From Streptomyces sp. NBC_01244 (GTDB lineage: Bacteria > Actinomycetota > Actinomycetes > Streptomycetales > Streptomycetaceae): DNA of 64,000 bases. Positions 7,984 through 14,664 of the stretch are shown here, piece by piece. Every line of letters begins with the position of its first letter. The first letter of the stretch is position 1. Under the pieces are notes generated by a model. It was not told the DNA's origin. It worked only from the letters and a program-made list of their open reading frames with translations, and searched no databases. Location: NCBI RefSeq assembly GCF_035987325.1, contig NZ_CP108488.1:7440001-7504000 (forward strand), read 5' to 3'. Both the position numbers and the translations under genes were made by a program.

Positions 7984-9200
7984 GCCGCCGCCCGTACGAC
8001 CAGCGAACGCCAGCCGGGCAGGGCGGCTCGGCGGTCCACCCGGGCCCGGGCCACGACGGGCCGGTGCGGAGCCAGGGCCGCCAGTACGCCGGCCAACTGC
8101 TCCCGCGCCAGGCGGGCTCCCGGGCAGGCGTGTGGCCCGGCGCCGAAGACCAGGCGGGCGACGCCGGGCTCGGCGGGGCCGCGCCCATCGGGGTCCCGCA
8201 GGTGGGCTCCGGCCGCGTGCCGGGCCACCAGGAGCAGCCGGTCCCCGGCACCGACCGGGCAGCCACCGACCGAGCCGCCGGCCGCGGCCACCCGGGGGAG
8301 GAGGGGCGAGGCTGCCGTCACGCGCAGCAGCTCGTCGGCCAGGGCGGGGCACAGGGCAGGGTCCGCCGCCTGGTCCCACAAACCCGCGTCGGCGCACCAG
8401 GCCACCGCCCGGGGCAGCGCCGCGACCGTGGTGTTGACGGCCGCGACCGCCAGCATCGCGGCCCGGTCGTCCGCCCCGGAACCCAGGAGCCCGCGGAGCC
8501 GCTCGGCGGCGCGGATCGCCGCGGCCCCGGCGCCGGGGCGGGGCGGGCCGGGGAGGTGACTGCGCACGGAGGCGGCCGCGGCCTCGGCGGCCGCCTCCGC
8601 GAGGGCGAGGGGGCCGGCGCAGGCGCCTTCCCCGCCCCGCCCCGCCCCGGCGCCGGGGCGCAGCAGGGCGTACACCACCGAGCCGGCCAGTTCCCGGGCC
8701 AGCGGCACCAGGTCCACCGTGCCCCCGAGCGGCAGCGGCGCGAGCCGCCGTAGGAGCAACGGATGCCATGCCGCGCGCAGTTCGCGGGTCCCGGCCGCGC
8801 CGAGCAGCTCGGTGAGCTCCCGCCGGGCCGTCCGGTGGCCGGAGCCCTCCTGGTCGAAGAGCACGCCCTCCACCCGGGCGGCCCGGGCCGCCCCGCCCGT
8901 GGTGCCGGGCGCGGTGCGGTCCAGCGGCAGCCGGGTCAGCGCCTCCCGGTAGGCCTCCGTGCCGTGGACGAGCAGCGTGCCGGGGCCGAGTCGGCGTACG
9001 GGCCGCCCGCGGGTGGCGGCGAGCAGCGCGAACAGGAGCGGGTGGGCGCGCAGGTAGACGCGCCGGTCCCGGCGGCGGGCCTTCGTGTGGGCTGCGGTGA
9101 GGGCCTTCGTGTGGGCCGCGGTGAGGGTCGTGGCACCGGCCGCCTCGTGGGTCCGGGCCGGGTTCCGGGCTTGGGTGCGGATCGTCGGGTCGGTGGTCAT
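7980..9200 (-). CDS. Cytochrome P450
   Basis: The 406-aa soluble P450 has the haem-binding motif FGAGPHACPGARLA, where the cysteine is the axial ligand, and the K-helix E-x-x-R in ADELLRVTAASP. The I-helix segment (MLAVAAVNTTVAALP) lacks the usual acidic-Thr pair, so oxygen activation may be atypical; P450s with altered I-helices include peroxygenase-like fatty-acid hydroxylases. The N terminus is a basic Ala/Thr-rich extension with a short repeat (TAAHTKA twice) rather than a membrane anchor. The ATG at 9200 overlaps the upstream glycosyltransferase stop as ATGA. In this operon it probably oxidises the acyl product or its chain; the substrate is unknown. Confidence 0.88.
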   Translation of the reverse strand: MTTDPTIRTQARNPARTHEAAGATTLTAAHTKALTAAHTKARRRDRRVYLRAHPLLFALLAATRGRPVRRLGPGTLLVHGTEAYREALTRLPLDRTAPGTTGGAARAARVEGVLFDQEGSGHRTARRELTELLGAAGTRELRAAWHPLLLRRLAPLPLGGTVDLVPLARELAGSVVYALLRPGAGAGRGGEGACAGPLALAEAAAEAAAASVRSHLPGPPRPGAGAAAIRAAERLRGLLGSGADDRAAMLAVAAVNTTVAALPRAVAWCADAGLWDQAADPALCPALADELLRVTAASPLLPRVAAAGGSVGGCPVGAGDRLLLVARHAAGAHLRDPDGRGPAEPGVARLVFGAGPHACPGARLAREQLAGVLAALAPHRPVVARARVDRRAALPGWRSLVVRAAA

Positions 9201-9955
9201 CGGACGTGTGCCTCCGCGGTGTCGGCGGGCCGGTAGCGCCGGTCCCAGTACCAGAGCAGGGTTCGGCGGGGTCCCCAACTCCGCAGCCTGCGCAAGCTGT
9301 TCTGCACCACCAGGTGCTCCGCGCGTACGATCCGCTGGCTGTGCTCGCGGGCCCGGTTCAGCAGGGCCACGTCCTCGGACCGCTCGTGCAGCGGCACGCG
9401 CAGGGCGCCGCCGCAGCGCAGGTAGAGTCCGGCGGTGATGCCCAGGTTGTGGCCGTGACACAGGACGTACGGGGTGCGGTAGCGGGGGTGGCGGTGGGCC
9501 CGCCGGTAGCGGCCGTAGAGCGAGGTGAGCCGGATCAGCGCCGGCAGCAGCCGGGCTTCGAGGAGGGTGGGCCGCTCGTCGCGGCGCGGCACGCTGCGGC
9601 CGCACAGCATCTCGGCGCCCCGCCCGAACTCCGCCTTCGCGACGGCAGTCCACTCCGGGGCGGGCAGACAGTCGGCGTCCGTGCGCAGCAGGTGGGTGGC
9701 GCCGGCGGCGATGGCGTACCGGAAGCCCGTGTCGGCGGCGGTCCCGGCGCCGGGCCGTTCCTCCGCGATCAGCTCGACGGGAAAGGGCGCCGAGCGCGCG
9801 AAGTCCCGTACGGCTTCCGCGGTCCGGTCGGTGGAGGCGTTGTCCACGACCGCGAGCGTGAATCCGGTGTCGTACTGGGCGGCGAGCGCGGCCAGGGTGG
9901 CACCGATGGCGGCCGCCTCGTTGTACGCGGGCACGACCACCCACAGGTTCGTCAA
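9197..9955 (-). CDS. Family 2 glycosyltransferase (second copy in operon)
   Basis: The 252-aa GT-A fold enzyme starts with VVVPAYNEAAAIG, the family-2 nucleotide-sugar entry motif; VVDNASTDRT follows, and TDADCLP supplies a D-x-D-like metal site near residue 100. No membrane segment is evident, so it is probably cytoplasmic. I chose the TTG at 9955 because AAGGAG lies 7 bases upstream and the codon overlaps the stop of the preceding gene as TTGA; the annotated-length alternative to 10024 would run into that gene. It is clearly a paralogue of the enzyme at 12518-13270: TGFRYAI, RTDADCLP and the LRRLR(S/A) motif are shared in order. It may transfer a sugar to the hydroxylated or carboxylated product of the operon. 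Confidence 0.82.
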   Translation of the reverse strand: MTNLWVVVPAYNEAAAIGATLAALAAQYDTGFTLAVVDNASTDRTAEAVRDFARSAPFPVELIAEERPGAGTAADTGFRYAIAAGATHLLRTDADCLPAPEWTAVAKAEFGRGAEMLCGRSVPRRDERPTLLEARLLPALIRLTSLYGRYRRAHRHPRYRTPYVLCHGHNLGITAGLYLRCGGALRVPLHERSEDVALLNRAREHSQRIVRAEHLVVQNSLRRLRSWGPRRTLLWYWDRRYRPADTAEAHVR

Positions 9956-10848
9956 CTCTTCGCTCCTTCGGGCTGGTTGGCGGTGGCGGCCCAGGACGCC
10001 GCGCGGAGCAGCACCCGGGCGCACAGGCTCCCCCAGACGAGCAGTCCGATCAGCGGCCCGGCCCCGCGGTAGAGGTCACCGTGCAGTTCGGCGGTCGCGG
10101 CGAGGTAGGGGCCCGCGGCGAGGGCGAGCAGCCGGCAGGCCAGCGCGGCCGCCAGCGCCGGGCCCGCGATGGCGGCAGCCCGGGGCCTGCCGGGGGCGCG
10201 ACGCGGGGCGAGCCGCAGGACGGCCGCGAACAGCGCCCACAGCGCGGGGACCGTCCAGCCCGGACCGCCCGCCGTCACCACGGCGGCGACGGCGGTGACC
10301 GCGAGACAGAGCACGGCCGCACCCGCGACGTCCCGCGCCGCGTCGCGCACGGGGTTTCCGCTGCCCGCGTTCTGCCCGCACATGGCCCGCACGCCCGTGC
10401 GCAGCGCCCGGGCCATCCGCACCACCGACCAGCAGAGGGCGAGGGCGAGCAGCGGCCGCCAGTGCGGGGCCGCGGTGGGCAGCCGCCCGGCCAGCGGGGC
10501 CGCGGCGGCGGGCAGCAGGGCCGCGGTCAGCCCGTCCACGACCCGCCCGGCACCGTCCCCACCCCCGTCCGCCCCGGATCGGCCCGCCAGCGAGGCGAGG
10601 AGTAGTACCGCCGGGGCCGTCCCGACGAGCAGGGCGTACGTGAGCGAGCCCGCGAGGGCGTCGCCGTTGGCCCGGGTGTAGCGGCGATGGGAGGCCATGA
10701 CCCGCTTCCGGGCGCCCATGACCCGCTTCCGGACGGCCATGACCCGCTTCCGGACGGCCGCGGCGCGGGCAGGGGCCCGCCACGCGGGTGCGGCCGTCAC
10801 GGGGGCCGCCGCCGCGCGCGGGAGGCCTTGGCCGGGGTGGCGGGTCAC
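9952..10848 (-). CDS. YihY/BrkB-like polytopic membrane protein
   Basis: The 298-aa product has a basic N terminus, then about six hydrophobic segments beginning with AGSLTYALLVGTAPAVLLLA (about residue 60), the segment typical of the YihY/BrkB family. The family's biochemical role is unsettled (envelope integrity or transport). Residues 32-52 or so consist of three near-identical VRKRVM-type repeats, encoded by a 21-bp tandem repeat at 10696-10758. The GTG at 10848 overlaps the upstream AMP-ligase stop as GTGA. Its place inside a biosynthetic operon suggests export or membrane handling of the product. Family assignment is by hydropathy pattern and the first membrane segment only. Confidence 0.7.
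   Translation of the reverse strand: MTRHPGQGLPRAAAAPVTAAPAWRAPARAAAVRKRVMAVRKRVMGARKRVMASHRRYTRANGDALAGSLTYALLVGTAPAVLLLASLAGRSGADGGGDGAGRVVDGLTAALLPAAAAPLAGRLPTAAPHWRPLLALALCWSVVRMARALRTGVRAMCGQNAGSGNPVRDAARDVAGAAVLCLAVTAVAAVVTAGGPGWTVPALWALFAAVLRLAPRRAPGRPRAAAIAGPALAAALACRLLALAAGPYLAATAELHGDLYRGAGPLIGLLVWGSLCARVLLRAASWAATANQPEGAKS
10696..10758 (-). repeat. Three tandem 21-bp repeats inside the YihY-like gene
   Basis: The 21-base unit CATGACCCGCTTCCGGacGGC (plus-strand reading) begins at 10696, 10717 and 10738. Because 21 is a multiple of three, copy-number change keeps the frame and alters only the number of basic VRKRVM-type heptads at the cytoplasmic N terminus. Confidence 0.9.
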
Positions 10849-12518
10849 GGTCGGGGCGCGCCGTTCCGTGCGGGGTTGGAGCCGGAGTCGGAGTTGGAGC
10901 CGGGCCCGGATGAGCCGGAGCCGGAGCCGGAGCCGGAGTCGGAGCCGGGCCCGGACCAGGGCCCGGGCCAGGACCCGGAGCCCAGCCGGTGGGCCGCCAG
11001 GGCCGCCGTTGCCGCGCGGTCCGGTTTGCGGGAGCGTCCCGACAGCGGGATCCGCGCGAACAGCAGGGCGTCGGGCACGGCCGTGCCCATGCGGCGCAGC
11101 GGGCCCGCCAGCGCGGACCGCAGCGCGGGCTCGGCGGCACCGTGGCAGGGCTGGACGACCGCCACGAGCCGCTCGTCGCCATAGCGGGGGCCGTGGCGGT
11201 CCCCGTGCTGGTCGCCCGCGTCCGCCGGAACCCCGACGAGCAGCGCCAGTTCCACCCCGGGCACGTGCAGGGCCGGTTCGTACAGGCCCGGGTAGATGTT
11301 CTCGGCCCGGCGCAGCACCATGTCCTTGGCCCTGCCCTCCAGCACGATCCGGCCCGCGCCGTCCAGCCGCCCCCGGTCGCCCGTACGCACCCACGGATCC
11401 GGGTCCTCGCCGAGGTAGCGGTGCCGGGCCCCGGGGCCGGTCAGCAGCAGTTCCCCGTCCGCGCCGCACTCGGCGCGCACACCGGGCAGCGGGGCGCCGA
11501 CCAGGTCGCCGGGGCCCTCGTGGGCGGCTTTCTCCCGGGACTCCACCGCGGCGGCCGGGAACAACTCGGTCAGCGCGTACACCCCCCAGGCCTCATCGGC
11601 CCCCGACTCCCGTACGCGTCCCAGCAGTTCGGCGCTCGCCGGAGCCGATCCGGTCCACACCCGGCCCCGGTGGCGGGCCCCCGCGCGCAGTGCGTCCCGC
11701 AGCTGCGGCGGGGTGAGGTAGGTGTCCCGCGGCTCCAGCCGGGCCAGTTGGCGGGCCAGCACCCGGGGCGAACGGGCCGGGAGGGCCACGGGAGCGCCGC
11801 GCACGAGGGCGGGGACCAGCACGAAGAAGGTGCCGCCGAGGACGGGCTCGGTAGCTGTGGAGGAAGCCCAAGTCGCCCCCGGACCAGGGGAGAACAGGGC
11901 CGAGACCGTCTCCATCCCGGCGGCCAGGCTCGCCCGTGTGTGCACCACCGCCCGGGGCCGCGAGGTGGTCCCGGAGGTGAACACGATGACGGCGTCGGCG
12001 TCCCCGCCGCCCGCGAACCGCGAGGGAACGCCGACCCGCGCCGCGCGCAGGTCCAGCGCGGGCGCGCATCCGGGCAGCCGCCGCCCGACCGTGGCCACCG
12101 GCGCGCCCAGCCCGGCCAGCTCCGGCAGTTCCAGCCCGGCCGCCCGCCGGGCCAGCGGCCGTGCCCACCCGGCCACCGCCTGCGCGGCGGCATCGGCCAG
12201 CACCAGCGCGGGCCGCGCCGAAGCCAGCCGGGCGCGCAGCACGTCGGGTCCGGCTCCCGGGTCGAGGACGGCCCCGCGCAGACCGAGTCGCCACAGCGCG
12301 AGCAGGACGGCGAGCGCGCGCGGCCCGGGGCGTACGGCGACCCCGACAGTGTCCCCGGCGCGCAGCCCGCGCGCGTACAGTGCGGCGGCGAACGCGTCGG
12401 CCAGCTCGGCGAGTTCCCCGCGGGTGGCGGCGGTCCGGGTGGCTCCCGTACGCGTGGCGGTCAGGACGGCGGGCCGCTCGGGGCGGGCGCGCAGCGCGTG
12501 GTCGAGGCGGTCCAGCAT
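10845..12518 (-). CDS. AMP-dependent acyl ligase, OleC-like
   Basis: The 557-aa ANL-superfamily enzyme carries a variant phosphate-binding loop FTSGTTSRPRAV (about residue 155-165), VYALTELFP (A5), RTGDRG (A7), GRAKDMVLRRAENIYP (A8) and PLSGRSRKPDR at the C terminus, where the catalytic lysine is expected. The YALTELFPAAAVESRE stretch and the YEPALHVPGVELALLVGV stretch resemble OleC, which makes beta-lactones from 3-hydroxyacids. An ordinary fatty acyl-CoA or acyl-AMP ligase is the alternative. The last 45 residues are a Ser/Gly/Pro/Asn-rich low-complexity tail that is unusual for the family. The ATG at 12518 shares a base with the upstream stop (TGATG). It sits between a glycosyltransferase and a membrane protein in the operon. 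Confidence 0.78.
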   Translation of the reverse strand: MLDRLDHALRARPERPAVLTATRTGATRTAATRGELAELADAFAAALYARGLRAGDTVGVAVRPGPRALAVLLALWRLGLRGAVLDPGAGPDVLRARLASARPALVLADAAAQAVAGWARPLARRAAGLELPELAGLGAPVATVGRRLPGCAPALDLRAARVGVPSRFAGGGDADAVIVFTSGTTSRPRAVVHTRASLAAGMETVSALFSPGPGATWASSTATEPVLGGTFFVLVPALVRGAPVALPARSPRVLARQLARLEPRDTYLTPPQLRDALRAGARHRGRVWTGSAPASAELLGRVRESGADEAWGVYALTELFPAAAVESREKAAHEGPGDLVGAPLPGVRAECGADGELLLTGPGARHRYLGEDPDPWVRTGDRGRLDGAGRIVLEGRAKDMVLRRAENIYPGLYEPALHVPGVELALLVGVPADAGDQHGDRHGPRYGDERLVAVVQPCHGAAEPALRSALAGPLRRMGTAVPDALLFARIPLSGRSRKPDRAATAALAAHRLGSGSWPGPWSGPGSDSGSGSGSGSSGPGSNSDSGSNPARNGAPRP

Positions 12519-13270
12519 CAGCGGGGGTCGTCCGTTCCGTGCGGGCCGCTGCCGCGGCCGAGGTACCAGCGGGCCGTACCGGCGATCCCGTACGCGCGCA
12601 GCCGGCGCGTGGAGTTCTCCACGACCATCGCCCGGCAGCGCGTGATCCGGTCGGTGTGGCGGCGCACCGCGTTGAGGAAGAGCCGGTCGGTGGGGGAGGG
12701 GCGCCGCGGCATCCCGCCGACGGCCAGGTACAGCTCGGCGGTGATGGCCATGTTGTTCCCGGCGTGCATCCGGTACGGGGCGCGGTAGCCGCGGCGGCGC
12801 GCGTGCTCCGGCCGCAGCCGGCCGAAGAGCCCGGCGAGCCGTACGAGGATCCCGAACCCGGCGCGGCCCAGCGGGCCGTGTTCGTCGCGGCGGGCCACGA
12901 TCCGCCCGCAGACCAGCCCGGGGCTGCGGACCAGCGCCGCCCGCGCCGCGCCCGTCCACCCCGGGTGGGGCAGGCAGTCGGCGTCGGTGCGGGCGAGCAG
13001 GGTCGCGCCGCGCCCGATCGCGTACCGGAAGCCGGTGTCGACGGCGGAGCCGACGCCCTTCTCCGGTTCATCGATGACCTCCACCGCGAAGGGTGCGCCC
13101 GCCGCGAACTCCCGCGCCACGGCGCCCGTCCGGTCGGCCGAGGCGTTGTCGACGACCAACAGGGTGAAATCCCGGTCCCGTTGGCGGGAGAGCGCGGCGA
13201 GGGTCCCCGCGATCCGGTCCTCCTCCTCGTGCGCGGGCACCACCACCCACAGCCGCCCGGCCGCGCTCAC
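12518..13270 (-). CDS. Family 2 glycosyltransferase (first copy in operon)
   Basis: The 250-aa GT2 enzyme opens with LWVVVPAHEEEDRIAG and has VVDNASADRT and the D-x-D-like site in RTDADCLPHPGW. It lacks membrane segments. The GTG at 13270 overlaps the ketosynthase stop as GTGA, and its own stop overlaps the ligase start. It is a diverged duplicate of the glycosyltransferase at 9197-9955, sharing motif order along its entire length, so the product may carry two sugars or the enzymes may use different acceptors. The sugar donor cannot be told from sequence. Confidence 0.84.
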   Translation of the reverse strand: MSAAGRLWVVVPAHEEEDRIAGTLAALSRQRDRDFTLLVVDNASADRTGAVAREFAAGAPFAVEVIDEPEKGVGSAVDTGFRYAIGRGATLLARTDADCLPHPGWTGAARAALVRSPGLVCGRIVARRDEHGPLGRAGFGILVRLAGLFGRLRPEHARRRGYRAPYRMHAGNNMAITAELYLAVGGMPRRPSPTDRLFLNAVRRHTDRITRCRAMVVENSTRRLRAYGIAGTARWYLGRGSGPHGTDDPR

Positions 13271-14295
13271 GACTTCTCCCAGATCATCGTCATGATGCTG
13301 ATCCCGCCGCCGAGCCCTACGAACAACACCCGTTCACCAGCCGTCAGTTCATCGAATATCCGGTCCAGCTGCACCCCGATCGTCGCGCTCGCGACATTGC
13401 CGAGCTCGGGCACGGTCACCACCAGTTTCCCGGCGGGCACCCCGGTCAGCTCGGCGAACCGCTCCAGATACGGCACCGTCACCTGGTGCACCAGCACCTT
13501 CGAGAAGTCGTCCCAGTCCATGCCCGTCCGGTGCAGGGTCCGGTCGATGACGGCCGTGCCCACCTTCTCGAAGACCCCGCGCAGTTCGTGCCCGTCGCCG
13601 CGGAAGTAGGTGTACGCGTCCCCGCGCGGGTGGCGCGAACCGCCGCCCGGGATGCCCCCGACCTCCCAGTGCTCTGAGTGGGTCTCGGTGTCCACGTCGA
13701 GGATCCCGCCGCGCTCCACGGGCTCGACGATCACGGCGGCCCCCGCGTCGCCGAAGGTGTAGCCGGCGAAGCCGGCGCGGAACTCGGCGAAGTCGGCGGG
13801 AGCCGTCCGTACGGCCCGGCTCGGGGTCTCCCCGGTGACCACCAGGGCCCGCCGGGCCCGGCCCGCGAGGATCATGGCGCGGGCGAGGTCGATGCCGTTG
13901 ACGAAGCTGTTGCACGCGTTGGTGACGTCCAGGGCATGGGCCTTCGTGCCGAGTTCGGCCTGGACGATGTGCGCGGTGGCGGGCTCGGCGACATCGCGGG
14001 AGGCGGAGGCGAAGAGCAACAGGTCGATGTCGGGGGGCCCGAGCCCGGCGGTGTCCAGTACCCGGCGGGCCGCCCCCACCGCGAGCGTGGACGCGTACAC
14101 CCCGTCGCCCGCGATCCGGCGGGTACGGATCCCGGTGGCCTGGGTCAACAGCCGCGGCGGTAGCGTGAGTCCGGCCCGGCCGGCGATCTCGCTCTGGAGC
14201 CGGTCGGAGGTGAGGACGTCCCCGGGCAGGATGCCGGCGACGGCGGTGATCCCGGCGCGGAGCCGCGGGCGCGGTACGGGTGGCTGATTCGGCAT
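13267..14295 (-). CDS. 3-oxoacyl-ACP synthase III family protein, OleA-like
   Basis: The 342-aa thiolase-fold enzyme has the complete Cys-His-Asn triad: Cys128 in DVTNACNSFVNG, His270 in VLVHQVTVPY and Asn300 in ELGNVASATIG; the C-terminal GLGGGIS glycine loop is also present. Such enzymes condense acyl thioesters by a non-decarboxylative (OleA) or decarboxylative (FabH) Claisen reaction. Position at the head of an operon with OleC- and OleD-like genes favours the OleA-type head-to-head reaction. I place the start at the ATG at 14295, close behind a GAAGG; ATGs at 14316 and 14343 are alternatives. The longer frame to 14478 encodes a repeat-derived RRVGGSAG stretch and is unlikely. No loading module or carrier protein is present. 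Confidence 0.82.
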   Translation of the reverse strand: MPNQPPVPRPRLRAGITAVAGILPGDVLTSDRLQSEIAGRAGLTLPPRLLTQATGIRTRRIAGDGVYASTLAVGAARRVLDTAGLGPPDIDLLLFASASRDVAEPATAHIVQAELGTKAHALDVTNACNSFVNGIDLARAMILAGRARRALVVTGETPSRAVRTAPADFAEFRAGFAGYTFGDAGAAVIVEPVERGGILDVDTETHSEHWEVGGIPGGGSRHPRGDAYTYFRGDGHELRGVFEKVGTAVIDRTLHRTGMDWDDFSKVLVHQVTVPYLERFAELTGVPAGKLVVTVPELGNVASATIGVQLDRIFDELTAGERVLFVGLGGGISIMTMIWEKS

Positions 14296-14664
14296 GCCTT
14301 CACGATGACGCGCCATCCGGTCCCGGTCCTGAGTACGGATGCTCATCCCGCCCGCCGGCCGGATGAGTACCCGCGACCGCCGACCCGCCGACCCGCCGAC
14401 CCGCCGGCCCGCCGACCCGCCGACCCGCCACACGGTGACCACGGCCGCGGAGGGACGCCCGCGAAGAGACGCCCGCAAAGAGATCGTGAAGAGATCGCGA
14501 AGCGATGTGGCAGGTGGGGCATGAACCGCCTGACGAGGTATTCCGTTCTCCAGGTGTACGGCCCACTGTCATGAAAGCAACGCCGACCGGTACCCCGGGG
14601 CCGCTGTTCTTGGGGCGCCCCTCGACACCCCCCGCACCCGTCTCACCCGCAGAGGTCGTTCTCC
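14296..14664. promoter_or_regulatory. Divergent promoter region with an 8-bp tandem repeat
   Basis: These 369 bases separate the seven-gene operon from the divergent phospholipase C gene and must hold promoters for both. A tandem array of the 8-mer CGACCCGC (about seven units, one with CGG) covers 14375-14429. The rest, including an A-rich patch at 14475-14500, shows no gene or clear promoter hexamers that I can defend. Confidence 0.6.
14375..14429. repeat. Tandem (CGACCCGC)n array
   Basis: Approximately seven consecutive 8-base units lie in the promoter region upstream of the OleA-like gene. Variation in unit number would change spacing between upstream sequences and the operon start without touching coding sequence. 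Confidence 0.9.

Noticed and set aside
10845..12959. Long version of the AMP ligase starting at 12959
   Set aside because: The first 147 codons overlap the upstream glycosyltransferase in another frame; the ATG at 12518 overlaps that gene's stop and gives a normal ligase N terminus.
13267..14478. Ketosynthase starting at 14478
   Set aside because: The added residues are translated from the 8-bp tandem array and do not resemble the family.
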